Shown here piece after piece: positions 25,873-34,116 of a DNA stretch of 57,052 nt (position 1 is the first letter of the stretch; each line of letters opens with the position of its first letter). This DNA is from Sulfuritalea sp. (lineage in GTDB: Bacteria > Pseudomonadota > Gammaproteobacteria > Burkholderiales > Rhodocyclaceae). The notes under the pieces are model-generated. The model was not told the origin of the DNA and did not search any database. It saw nothing but the letters and a program-made list of their open reading frames with translations. The DNA lies in the NCBI GenBank assembly GCA_016712985.1, contig JADJQA010000053.1:1-57052 (forward strand), given 5' to 3'. The translations under genes were made by a program, and so were the position numbers.

Positions 25873-25908
25873 TTTAAATATGTGAGTTAATTAACTCACA
25901 TATTTAAA
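25873..25908. promoter_or_regulatory. Perfect 36-bp palindrome directly before the ATPase gene
   Basis: The left arm TTTAAATATGTGAGTTAA is followed immediately by its exact reverse complement, without a spacer. It ends 3 bp before the ATG at 25912. The flanks 25835-25872 are also very AT-rich in an otherwise GC-rich window. The only DNA before it is the dsbD stop, so the gene's promoter must overlap or abut the palindrome. Likely an operator, possibly autoregulatory, or a dsbD terminator/cruciform. Confidence 0.65.
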
Positions 25909-25911
25909 TCA

Positions 25912-27204
25912 ATGCTGCGCTTTCAGCGACCCCACGCAAACACCCTGCGGCAGCGGCTGGAGGAACCCGTTCGCTGGCTGAACATCGTCGCAGGCCCTCG
26001 CCGGGTGGGGAAAACCACCATGGTCGGCAGCGTCTTGGGCGAGCTTGCATCAGATCGTCGTCGATACATCTCGGCAGACCAGACTGGAGCGCGACCGCTT
26101 TCTCCCTCCCTCGACCTGTCATCCGGTGCGATCCAGCAGGACACCTACGCCAGTGTCGGAGCCAAGACGGACGCCGCGTGGCTGATCCGGCAATGGCAGG
26201 AGGCAAGGGTGCTTGCGAACCGGGCCGAGGCGCCCTACGTACTTGCGATCGACGAAGTACAGAAGGTCCCGCGCTGGTCGGAAACAGTGAAGGGATTGTG
26301 GGACGCGGATCGCGCCGCCGGCCTGGAGATGCATGTCGTCCTGCTGGGATCGTCGCCGCTACTGGTGCAGCATGGCCTTGGCGAGAGCCTGATGGGTCGC
26401 TTCGAGCTCATCCGCATGGGGCACTGGTCCTACGCCGAAATGCATGTCGCCTTCGGCCTCGGTCTCGACGAATACATCTACTTCGGTGGGTACCCGGAGC
26501 CGGTCGCCAGCGGCTTGTTCCGAGACGAAGCGCGCTGGCGCGGCTACGTGGCCGGCAGCTTGATCGAACCCAGCATTGACCAGGACATTCTCGCCATGGA
26601 ACGCGTCGACCGCCCCGCTTTGCTCAAGCAATTGTTCTGGCTCGGCTGCGGCTATTCCGGGCAGATACTCGCTCTTGACAACATGGCCCAGAACCTGCGC
26701 GAGAAGAACGAGGGCATCGAAGCGCACACCGGAACCCTGGCGAAATATCTCGACTTGCTCGGCAAGGCCGGCTTGGTCGCCGGCCTGCAGAAGTACTCCG
26801 GGAGCATGCTGCGAAGGCGTACCTCGTCTCCGAAGTTGCTGGCGCAGAACAACGCCCTGATGGCCGTCGCCGGAGGTTACGACTTCGCAACCGCCAAGGC
26901 AGACCGCTCGTACTGGGGGCGCATGGTCGAAAACGCTGTCGGTGCGCATCTCTACAACAGCGGCGATCCGGCCATGCTCGCCTACTGGCGAAAAGGCAAG
27001 ATGGAGGTCGACTTTGTGCTCTCGCGCGGTCAGCGGGTCACGGCCATCGAGGTGAAGAGCGGCAGCCGCGAGCGGAGCATGCCCGGTTTGAACGCCTTTG
27101 CCGCGACCTACCCCGGCAGCAATCGTTTGGTCGTCGGTGAAGGCGGGGTTTCTTTGGTCGAGTTCCTTTCGCAGCCCACCGAGCATTGGCTGTCGCCGCC
27201 ATGA
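25912..27204 (+). CDS. AAA_14/DUF4143 ATPase
   Basis: A 430-aa P-loop ATPase of the AAA_14-DUF4143 type. The Walker A loop is AGPRRVGKTT at 27-36, Walker B is YVLAIDEVQKV at 109-119, and a GSSPLLVQ sensor lies further on. The C-terminal DUF4143 part ends with KMEVDFVLSRGQRVTAIEVK, which has the D...ExK spacing of a nuclease fold. The cellular role of this large, often horizontally spread family is unclear. There is no ribosome site because the start follows a 36-bp palindrome by 3 bp, so the mRNA may be leaderless or read from within. Its TGA overlaps the ATG of the NACHT-like gene, so the two are coupled. Confidence 0.88.
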   Translation: MLRFQRPHANTLRQRLEEPVRWLNIVAGPRRVGKTTMVGSVLGELASDRRRYISADQTGARPLSPSLDLSSGAIQQDTYASVGAKTDAAWLIRQWQEARVLANRAEAPYVLAIDEVQKVPRWSETVKGLWDADRAAGLEMHVVLLGSSPLLVQHGLGESLMGRFELIRMGHWSYAEMHVAFGLGLDEYIYFGGYPEPVASGLFRDEARWRGYVAGSLIEPSIDQDILAMERVDRPALLKQLFWLGCGYSGQILALDNMAQNLREKNEGIEAHTGTLAKYLDLLGKAGLVAGLQKYSGSMLRRRTSSPKLLAQNNALMAVAGGYDFATAKADRSYWGRMVENAVGAHLYNSGDPAMLAYWRKGKMEVDFVLSRGQRVTAIEVKSGSRERSMPGLNAFAATYPGSNRLVVGEGGVSLVEFLSQPTEHWLSPP

Positions 27205-28148
27205 CCAACGTTCCCCGCAACTGCACGGAAGTCGACCGAAACGGCGTTCGCAAACCGGGCCTGGCGCTGTCGACGCTGCGCGACCGTCCGGCCTACGTCC
27301 TGCTTGGCGAACCCGGCGCGGGCAAGACCACCGCATTCCGCGAAGAAGCCAGGGCTGCCGGCTGCGAGGCGATTCCGGCCAGGGATTTCATCGCCTTTGA
27401 TCGTCCGGAATGGCGAGGCTGGACCTTGTTCATCGACGGCCTCGACGAGATACGCGCCGGCTCGACCGACAGCCGCACGCCCTTCGATGTCATCCGCCAA
27501 AGGATCGATGCCCTCGGACGCCCCCGGTTCCGCATCTCCTGTCGCGAGGCGGACTGGCGGGGCGCGGGAGACCGCGACAGCCTTGATCGCGTCGCGCCAG
27601 GAGGTCGTGTCGACGTCCTGCATCTTGATGAACTCGATACGGAACAAATCGAGATACTGCTTCGGGAAAATCACGGCGTATCGAATCCCGAGGGCTTTAT
27701 CGAAGTCGCGCGCGAGCGCCGGCTCGATGGCCTGCTCGGCAATCCGCAGAGCCTGCACATGCTGGCCGAGGCCATAGGGCAACGGTGGCCGAACAGCCTT
27801 GCAGAAACTTACGCTCTTGCCTGCCAGCGGCTGGCCGAGGAACCCAACCGGGACCACCGCGATGCATGGCGACAAGCGGGAGTCGCCACCGACGACGTGC
27901 TTCTCGCCGCCGGTCATGCCTGCGCCGTGCAGTTGCTGGCAGGAATTGCCGGATTTGCCCTCGATCCGGGCGTCGCGGGCGAGGCGCATCCCGCCTTTGA
28001 TGCCATCGGGCTCACCAGAACGCAGGCGCTGAACCGCGCGTTGGCGAGTCGGCTGTTCGACTCCCGTGCTCACGACGAGCGTAGGGAAGTGGCCCATCGC
28101 AGCATCGCGGAATTTCTCGGTGCGCGCTTTCTCGCCCATCGCGTCTAG
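27201..28148 (+). CDS. NACHT-like NTPase, N-terminal part ended by an in-frame TAG
   Basis: The first 315 residues of a large STAND/NACHT-like NTPase. The start MTNVPRNCTEVDR uses the ATG overlapping the ATPase stop. Walker A is GEPGAGKTT at 36-44 and Walker B is LFIDGLDEIRAG at 76-87, typical of NACHT proteins. A sensor-like RFRISCREADWRG and winged-helix-like region follow. The frame ends at TAG 28146-28148, after VAHRSIAEFLGARFLAHRV. The same frame continues without a break as RDGLPPGRVLALMSAGDG, which reads as the natural next segment. The stop therefore interrupts one gene. NACHT NTPases with effector domains are a known class of antiphage proteins; here the role is inferred. Confidence 0.75.
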   Translation: MTNVPRNCTEVDRNGVRKPGLALSTLRDRPAYVLLGEPGAGKTTAFREEARAAGCEAIPARDFIAFDRPEWRGWTLFIDGLDEIRAGSTDSRTPFDVIRQRIDALGRPRFRISCREADWRGAGDRDSLDRVAPGGRVDVLHLDELDTEQIEILLRENHGVSNPEGFIEVARERRLDGLLGNPQSLHMLAEAIGQRWPNSLAETYALACQRLAEEPNRDHRDAWRQAGVATDDVLLAAGHACAVQLLAGIAGFALDPGVAGEAHPAFDAIGLTRTQALNRALASRLFDSRAHDERREVAHRSIAEFLGARFLAHRV

Positions 28149-28157
28149 CGCGACGGA

Positions 28158-30359
28158 TTGCCGCCGGGTCGAGTGCTGGCGCTGATGTCGGCGGGAGATG
28201 GCGGCATCGTCGCCGACTTGCGCGGGCTGCACGCCTGGCTCGCGGTGCATTGCCTGTCCGCGCGCACCGGGCTGATCGAGCGCGATCCCTTGGGCATCGT
28301 GCTCTACGGGGACCTGCGTGGTTTCAGCACCAACGACAAGAAGCGCTTGCTCGAAGCCCTCGGACGGGAAGCCAAGCGTTATCCCTGGTTTCGCTCCCGG
28401 GATTGGAATGCGCCACCCTTCGGCGCCCTCGCCGATCAGGGCATGTGTGCGGACTTCCGTGAAATACTTGCCGCCAACGCGCGGGACGAAGCTCACGAAT
28501 CCCTGCTGGACTGCGTGCTCGAAGCCGTCAGCCACGGCGAGCCTTTGCCGGAACTCGGCGACACCCTGCTGGCCGTCGTCCGCGACCCCAGCCACTGGCC
28601 GGTCAACCGCAAGCACGCCATTGCCGCCTACATCCGTGCGAGCGGGGGCCTGCCCGGACCACTGCTGATGCTGCTCGAGGACGTCGCGGCCGGCCGTGTC
28701 GCCGACGGTGACGATGAGCTGATGGGGCTGCTGTTACGCCAGCTATATCCGGTCAATCTGCCGCCGGCGCGTGTCGTTGCCTATTTGCACCCGACCAAGG
28801 CGCCCGACCTGATCGGCAACTATGTCTGGTTCTGGGAACATGACCTGACCGAAAACACTGCAACAGCAGACTTGCCGATCCTCCTCGACAAGGTTGCCCA
28901 AGACATCGCGAGGCTGCGTGCCGCTCTGGACAGGTTCCACTTCAGTCGCTTTGCCGGCCACCTGCTGAAACGTGGCATCGAAGCCGCAGGCGCGACCGTT
29001 GCGGTCGAGCGCTTGTGGCACTGGCTGGGCATTGGCCTCGACGAGCACGGCCATCGTCGCCTCGACAGTCAGCATTCCCAGCAGATCGCCGGATGGCTGG
29101 CGAGCCGGCCGGACATCTACCAGGCGCTGATGCACTACGCGATCCACCATTGCAATGAACAGGGCGATGTTCATTGCATGTTCCGCGCCGAAGTCCGTCT
29201 TTATGGCGCCGAGCCGCTGCCGGGAACGGAGGACTGGTATTTTGCCCAAGCGCAGCTTGCATCCGGCGAAAATCTTCGGCGTCACTTGTTCAACAAAGGA
29301 GCATTCACCCTGCTCCGCCGCAAGGGCACAACACCCGAATTTGTCGAAATGCTAAATCGAATCGCCGAGCGCTACCCAACGCTTCAGTCGCATGTCCAGG
29401 GGTGGCTGGTTTCCGAATGGGAGGAGTGGCGGCGCGACGACGCGCAAAGCAATGCGGAGCAGAAAGAGGAGGACGCGACTCGAATCGAGCAATGGCGCCA
29501 GCACTTCCGAGACCATCACGCGGCCATCGAGAGCGGCACGGCCGCTCCGGCAATCATGCACGAGCTGGCGATGATCTATTTCGGCCGCTATCGTGAGGCC
29601 GCTGGTGACACACCGATTGCCCGGTTCCAGGCCTTCTTCGGCGGCGATGCCGGAATCACCCTTGCCGCGCTCGCCGGCTTGCGCCGCGCACTGGCAAGGC
29701 AAGACCTGCCATCGATTGCAGAGGTCGTCGACCTGCATGTCAAGGGGCACCATCACTTGATCGCCGAAGCCGGCTTGGCGGGTGCGCAGGAACTCGCGCG
29801 GGATGGTACCGAAGTCGTGTTGGCCTTGCCCCGCGAGCTTCAGGAACGCCTAGTGGCGTTCCGTCTCACCCACGACTATCGCAGCACGCCTTCCTGGTTC
29901 CTCGCGCTGGTCGAGCATCGCCCGGAAACAGTCGCGGATGTACTGATCCATTATGCCAAGGCGATGTTCAAGGCGCGCAAGGAGAATGCGTCGGGCATTT
30001 ACGCGCTGGCGTATGAAGATGCCTACGCCGCGGTGGCGCATCGTGCGGCCTTGCCTCTACTTTCGGCTTATCCGTTGCGCTGGAAACGCGAAAGCCTGAA
30101 TCAACTGGGTACGCTGCTCATTGCCGCCATCAAGCATTCAGACCACGAGAAACTGCGCCATCTGATAGAGACGAAGCTGTCCCGCCCCAGCCTTGACGCG
30201 GCGCAGCGCAGCCATTGGCTGGCCGCCGGACTGCTGCTCGATCCGGTCCGATATGAACAGCCATTGGATCGCTACGTCGGCGCCAGCCAGTCCCGCGCCT
30301 TTTTGGTGGCGGGCTTCTTCGGCTCGCGCTCCGACTGGGCAAAGGGCTTCCCGAACTAA
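28158..30359 (+). CDS. Helical middle region of the NACHT-like protein
   Basis: In frame with the preceding NTPase part and separated from it only by TAG. If translated alone, it would start at TTG 28158 or ATG 28185. The 730-odd residues are mostly helical, with LRGLHAWLAVHCLS, a repeat-like HAIAAYIRASGGLPGP, and many Leu/Arg-rich helices. This is consistent with the sensor/superhelical arm that follows the NTPase in STAND proteins. Near 30335-30345 the frame is lost: SDWAKG should run on to LPELSESVMILLIRLL, reached by adding one G to the GGG run. It ends instead at TAA 30357-30359. Confidence 0.65.
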   Translation: MPPGRVLALMSAGDGGIVADLRGLHAWLAVHCLSARTGLIERDPLGIVLYGDLRGFSTNDKKRLLEALGREAKRYPWFRSRDWNAPPFGALADQGMCADFREILAANARDEAHESLLDCVLEAVSHGEPLPELGDTLLAVVRDPSHWPVNRKHAIAAYIRASGGLPGPLLMLLEDVAAGRVADGDDELMGLLLRQLYPVNLPPARVVAYLHPTKAPDLIGNYVWFWEHDLTENTATADLPILLDKVAQDIARLRAALDRFHFSRFAGHLLKRGIEAAGATVAVERLWHWLGIGLDEHGHRRLDSQHSQQIAGWLASRPDIYQALMHYAIHHCNEQGDVHCMFRAEVRLYGAEPLPGTEDWYFAQAQLASGENLRRHLFNKGAFTLLRRKGTTPEFVEMLNRIAERYPTLQSHVQGWLVSEWEEWRRDDAQSNAEQKEEDATRIEQWRQHFRDHHAAIESGTAAPAIMHELAMIYFGRYREAAGDTPIARFQAFFGGDAGITLAALAGLRRALARQDLPSIAEVVDLHVKGHHHLIAEAGLAGAQELARDGTEVVLALPRELQERLVAFRLTHDYRSTPSWFLALVEHRPETVADVLIHYAKAMFKARKENASGIYALAYEDAYAAVAHRAALPLLSAYPLRWKRESLNQLGTLLIAAIKHSDHEKLRHLIETKLSRPSLDAAQRSHWLAAGLLLDPVRYEQPLDRYVGASQSRAFLVAGFFGSRSDWAKGFPN

Positions 30360-30370
30360 GCGAGTCGGTC

Positions 30371-31228
30371 ATGATCTTGCTGATCCGCCTGCTGGCGCCG
30401 CACGCGTCGCCGGAGCGACCCACAGGCGCATATCGGGTTTCCTCCGCGATGAATGCGGCCGATTTCGCGCGCAGCCTGATCTCCAGGCTTGGCGCCTGTC
30501 CGACGGTCTCGGCGGCAAAGGCTTTCGACGAGCTGCTCGCCTTCAGCGGTTTAAGCGCCTGGCGCGGCGAATTGCGCCACCATCGGGAAGCGCAGCGCAT
30601 TGTCAGCCGCGAAGCCCATTTTCGGCGGCCTCAGGTTTCCGAGGTAGTACGCACCCTCGCCAATGCGGAACCGGCCAACGCGGCAGACCTACAAGCGTTG
30701 CTGGTGCAGCACTTGGGCGACATGGCGTGCGAGGACCGGAATGGGAATACCACCGGATACCGACGCTACTGGAACGTGGATAGCTACGGCAGACCCGAGG
30801 CGCCGCGGCCGGAAAACGATTGCCGCGACAGACTTCTCGAACTCATGAGGGAACGCTTGCGCCCCATTTCGGTGGACGCGCAACCCGAGTGCGAATACCG
30901 GGAAAACAAACGTGCGGATATTCGCGTGTTCTTTGGCGGCAAGTCCGGCGGCTTCAACGTCCCCATCGAAATCAAGCGCAACAGTCACCCCGATCTCTGG
31001 AGCGCCCTGCATGGCCAGTTGATCGCCCACTATGCCTGCGATCCCGGCGCCGACGGCTACGGCATCTACCTCGTGTTCTGGTTCGGCGGAACCGGCATGC
31101 CGACCGCCGCCGACGGTGGCAAGCCGTCGCACAGCGCCGCGGAACTTGAAGAACGCCTGACCGCCACCCTCGGTGCCGAAGAACGGCAGCGAATTTCGGT
31201 CATCGTCATGGATTGTTCGCTGCACTGA
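30371..31228 (+). CDS. C-terminal PD-(D/E)XK nuclease-like domain of the NACHT-like protein
   Basis: A 285-aa frame whose first residues (MILLIRLLAPHASPERPTGA) continue the helical part of the preceding frame. The nuclease-like core is KRADIRVFFGG (Asp183) then VPIEIKRNSHPDLW (Glu200, Lys202), followed by DGYGIYLVFWFG. This is the D-ExK pattern of restriction-endonuclease-fold enzymes. If read as one protein with 27201-30359, the layout is NTPase, sensor arm, nuclease effector (about 1,340 aa). A separate gene starting at ATG 30371 or 30449 is the alternative. The next gene, ribE, is unrelated. Confidence 0.65.
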   Translation: MILLIRLLAPHASPERPTGAYRVSSAMNAADFARSLISRLGACPTVSAAKAFDELLAFSGLSAWRGELRHHREAQRIVSREAHFRRPQVSEVVRTLANAEPANAADLQALLVQHLGDMACEDRNGNTTGYRRYWNVDSYGRPEAPRPENDCRDRLLELMRERLRPISVDAQPECEYRENKRADIRVFFGGKSGGFNVPIEIKRNSHPDLWSALHGQLIAHYACDPGADGYGIYLVFWFGGTGMPTAADGGKPSHSAAELEERLTATLGAEERQRISVIVMDCSLH

Positions 31229-31310
31229 GCTTGCATGCCCCGTCGCGCCAGCGCCGACTGCTCGCGAGGGTGATAGCATCCCCATCGTCCAACCTGATCA
31301 AGGGAGCACC

Positions 31311-31916
31311 ATGTTCACCGGCATCGTCACCGCCACCGGAAAGATCAGCCACATCCTGCCACTCGAAGAAGGGGTTCGGCTCACCGTCGAAGCGCCGTCG
31401 CTCGACTTGTCCGACATGGTCATCGGCGACTCCATCGCCCACGGCGGGGTCTGCCTGACGGTGATCTCCAGGAAGAAGAACAGCTACCAGGTCGACGTTT
31501 CGCGCGAGACGCTGGATTGCACCGTCGGCCTTGACGAACTGAATGAAGTCAATCTGGAAAAGGCCATGCGGCTGGCCGATCGCCTCGGCGGGCACCTGGT
31601 CTCGGGCCATGTCGATGGCGTCGGCGAGGTGATCAAATTCGAGAAGATCGGCGAGTCGCACGAGTTGGTGATCAAGGCGCCGAAGGCACTGGCGAAGTAC
31701 ATCGCGCGAAAGGGCTCGATCACCGTGGACGGCGTGTCGCTGACCACCAACCGCGTCAAGGGCCGCCGCTTCTCGATCAATCTGATCCCGCACACCGTGG
31801 CAGTCACGACCCTCAAGCGCTGCAAGGCCGGCGGCAAGGTGAACCTGGAAGTGGATCTGATCGCCCGCTACGTCGAACGAATGCTGAATCATGATGCGCC
31901 GACGGCGCAGGCGTAG
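31311..31916 (+). CDS. ribE: Riboflavin synthase alpha subunit
   Basis: A 201-aa enzyme that dismutates two 6,7-dimethyl-8-ribityllumazine molecules to riboflavin. The start MFTGIVTATGKI is universal for the family, with AGGGAG upstream. Two lumazine-binding repeats are seen: GDSIAHGGVCLTVI in the first half and KGSITVDGVSLTTNRV in the second. The SGHVDGVGEV linker is present. It begins the ribE-ribBX-ribH-nusB run, whose next three genes are tightly spaced. No ribD precedes it and no FMN riboswitch is apparent in the 80-bp leader. Confidence 0.97.
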   Translation: MFTGIVTATGKISHILPLEEGVRLTVEAPSLDLSDMVIGDSIAHGGVCLTVISRKKNSYQVDVSRETLDCTVGLDELNEVNLEKAMRLADRLGGHLVSGHVDGVGEVIKFEKIGESHELVIKAPKALAKYIARKGSITVDGVSLTTNRVKGRRFSINLIPHTVAVTTLKRCKAGGKVNLEVDLIARYVERMLNHDAPTAQA

Positions 31917-31946
31917 AATCCGCGCCCCGACCCGACGAGCACAAAC

Positions 31947-33053
31947 ATGAGCATCAGCCCCGTTCTGGATATCGTCGCCGACATGCGCGCCGGTCGCATG
32001 GTGATCCTGATCGACGAAGAAGACCGCGAGAATGAAGGCGATCTGGTGCTGGCCGCCGACCATGTGACGCCCGAGGCGATCAATTTCATGGCCAGGTGGG
32101 GACGTGGCCTGATCTGCCTGACGCTGACCGAAGCGCATTGCCGCCAGCTCGATCTGCCCCTGATGGTGCGCGACAACAAGACGCCGCACGGCACCGCCTT
32201 CACTGTCTCGATCGAAGCCGCGACGGGCGTCACGACGGGCATTTCGGCGCAGGATCGTTCGCGCACGATACAGGCCGCGGTGGCGAAGCACGCCACCCCG
32301 GCAGACATTGTCCAGCCCGGTCACGTTTTCCCGCTGATGGCGCAAAACGGCGGCGTGCTGGTGCGCGCCGGCCACACCGAAGCCGGTTGCGACTTCGCCC
32401 AGTTGGCCGGACTGACGCCGGCGGCGGTGATTTGCGAGATCCTCACCGAGGACGGCACCATGGCGCGCCTGCCGGATCTGCTCGAATTCGCCGCCCTGCA
32501 CAAACTGAAGATCGGCACCATCCGTGATCTGATCCAGCATCGGTCGGAAACCGAGAAGCTGATCGAATGCGTCGCCGACAAGAACGTCGAATGCGCGCAG
32601 GGCGCCTTCCGTCTGCGTGCCTTTGCCGATCGAAGCAGCGGCGATGTGCATCTGGCCTTGTCCTGCGGCGAAATCGCGGCTGGCGAAGAGACGCTGGTGC
32701 GGGTACATGAGGCCGTCAGTGTCCTGGACTTCCTCGATCACCGCAGCCGCGGCCATACCTACAGCGTCGACTTCGCCCTGCGCAGAATCGTCGAAGAAGG
32801 GCGCGGGGTGCTGGTGTTGCTGCATCGTGCGGGATCGGGCAATGCCCTGCTGGCGGCTCTCAAGCAGGAACCAGCCGAGCGGCCGGCGTATGCATGGGAT
32901 CCGCGCATCTACGGTATCGGCGCACAGATTTTGCGCGAAGTTGGCGTCGGCAAAATGCGTCTGATGGCCAGCCCGAGAAAAATGCCGAGCATGGCCGGCT
33001 TCGGCCTCGAAGTCACCGGCTACTTCACTCCGCCGGGAGCAATAACGACATGA
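31947..33053 (+). CDS. ribB: 3,4-dihydroxy-2-butanone-4-phosphate synthase with degenerate GTP-cyclohydrolase-II half (RibBX type)
   Basis: A 368-aa fusion-length protein. The RibB half is intact: LIDEEDRENEGDLVLAADHV holds the acidic metal ligands, and HTEAGCDFAQLAG and GHVFPLMAQNGGV are conserved. The C-terminal half aligns in length with GTP cyclohydrolase II, but its Zn-binding cysteine cluster (GSLRCDC-like) is absent. The corresponding region is SVLDFLDHRSRGHTYSVDFA with no cysteine. So only the RibB reaction (ribulose-5-phosphate to butanone phosphate) is expected, as in RibBX proteins described in Proteobacteria. A separate GTP cyclohydrolase II must exist elsewhere. Its TGA overlaps the ribH ATG. 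Confidence 0.92.
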   Translation: MSISPVLDIVADMRAGRMVILIDEEDRENEGDLVLAADHVTPEAINFMARWGRGLICLTLTEAHCRQLDLPLMVRDNKTPHGTAFTVSIEAATGVTTGISAQDRSRTIQAAVAKHATPADIVQPGHVFPLMAQNGGVLVRAGHTEAGCDFAQLAGLTPAAVICEILTEDGTMARLPDLLEFAALHKLKIGTIRDLIQHRSETEKLIECVADKNVECAQGAFRLRAFADRSSGDVHLALSCGEIAAGEETLVRVHEAVSVLDFLDHRSRGHTYSVDFALRRIVEEGRGVLVLLHRAGSGNALLAALKQEPAERPAYAWDPRIYGIGAQILREVGVGKMRLMASPRKMPSMAGFGLEVTGYFTPPGAITT

Positions 33054-33523
33054 GCATTCGCGAACTCGAACCCGATCCGGCCGGCCGCGGCCTGCGCGTC
33101 GGCCTGGTGCAAAGCCGCTTCAATCAGGATATCGGCGAAGGGCTGCGCTCGGGCTGCCTCGCCGAACTGGCGCGCCTGGGCGTTGCCGAAAGCGACATCT
33201 GCTGCGCCACGGTGCCCGGAGCACTGGAGCTGCCGCTGGCGCTGCAAGCCATGGCGCAAAGCGGCCGCTTCGATGCGCTGGTCGCGCTCGGGGCGGTGAT
33301 CCGCGGCGAAACCTATCATTTCGAGATCGTCGCCAATGAATCGGCGCGGGGCATCACCGACGTGCAGCTGAACACCGGCATACCGATTGCCAACGCGGTG
33401 TTGACCACCGAAAACGACGACCAGGCGCTGGTGCGCATGGTGCAAAAGGGCGCGGAGGCGGCGCAGGCCGCCGTTGAAATGGCGAATCTGCTGAAGGCGA
33501 TCAAGCTGACAGGAAGCAAATGA
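33050..33523 (+). CDS. ribH: 6,7-dimethyl-8-ribityllumazine synthase
   Basis: A 157-aa enzyme joining the butanone phosphate and the ribityl-uracil. Family motifs: VQSRFNQDIGEGL, VPGALELPLALQAM, GAVIRGETYHFEIVANESA with the catalytic histidine, and GITDVQLNTGIPIANAVLTT. The ATG lies in the ribB stop (ATGA), and its own TGA overlaps the nusB ATG in the same way, so ribB-ribH-nusB should be translated from one mRNA. Confidence 0.96.
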   Translation: MSIRELEPDPAGRGLRVGLVQSRFNQDIGEGLRSGCLAELARLGVAESDICCATVPGALELPLALQAMAQSGRFDALVALGAVIRGETYHFEIVANESARGITDVQLNTGIPIANAVLTTENDDQALVRMVQKGAEAAQAAVEMANLLKAIKLTGSK

Positions 33524-33954
33524 GCGAGCGCAAATCGCCGCGTCGGCGCGCACGCGAGTTCATCGTCCAGGGGCTGTACCAGTGGCAGGTCGGCGACCAG
33601 GATGCCGCGGCGATTCAGGTTCAGGCGGAAGGCGTCCCCGGTTTCAACAAGGCCGACGGGGTGCTGTACAGCACCCTGCTGGCCGAAGCCCGGCAAAACG
33701 CCGAAGCCCTCAAGCTCGATCTGGCCCCGCATATCGACCGCGCCTGGGACGAAGTTTCGCCGGTCGAGCGCTGCATCCTGCTGCTAGGCGCCTGCGAACT
33801 CAAGCTCCATCCCGAAACGCCGTATCGCGTGATCATCAATGAAGCCATCGAACTGGCGAAGACTTTCGGCGGCACCGACGGCCACAAGTTTGTGAACGGC
33901 GTGCTGGACAAGCTGGCCGCAGTGCTGCGTCCGGCCGAGGCAATAACCCGTTAG
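33520..33954 (+). CDS. nusB: Transcription antitermination factor NusB
   Basis: A 144-aa all-helical protein that binds boxA RNA with NusE in rRNA antitermination. It begins MSERKSPRRRAREFIVQGLY, with the characteristic Arg-rich helix. VERCILLLGACELKLHPETP, RVIINEAIELAKTFGGTDGH and KFVNGVLDKLA are the family hallmarks. The ribH-nusB pairing is typical of many bacteria. The 3' side is followed by a repeat-rich gap before thiL. Confidence 0.96.
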   Translation: MSERKSPRRRAREFIVQGLYQWQVGDQDAAAIQVQAEGVPGFNKADGVLYSTLLAEARQNAEALKLDLAPHIDRAWDEVSPVERCILLLGACELKLHPETPYRVIINEAIELAKTFGGTDGHKFVNGVLDKLAAVLRPAEAITR

Positions 33955-33970
33955 CCGCCGAGAACACAGA

Positions 33971-34071
33971 GGACGCGTGGTTCGACAGGCTCACCATGCA
34001 CTGGATCATTTGTCACAGGTTGACTGGGGACGCGTGGTTCGACAAGCCCCGCCATGAACGGAGATCATTTG
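33971..34071. repeat. Two tandem copies of a GTTCGACA-type dispersed repeat
   Basis: GGACGCGTGGTTCGACA starts at 33971 and again at 34028. The copies continue in parallel through (CA/GAACG)GA(T)CATTTG to about 34012 and 34071. The 57-bp period and the ATGAACGG tail match a dispersed intergenic repeat common in proteobacterial genomes. It is followed at 34130-34166 by an extreme GC block including eight G's (34141-34148). Confidence 0.6.
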
Positions 34072-34116
34072 GTTTCCATCCGCCCGGCGCAAGCCGGTCC
34101 AGCGCCGCTGATAGAT

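Noticed and set aside
31229..31310. FMN riboswitch before ribE
   Set aside because: The 80-bp leader is too short and lacks the conserved FMN-aptamer blocks.
31206..32825. A 539-aa antisense frame opposite ribE-ribBX
   Set aside because: Shadow of two well-conserved riboflavin genes.
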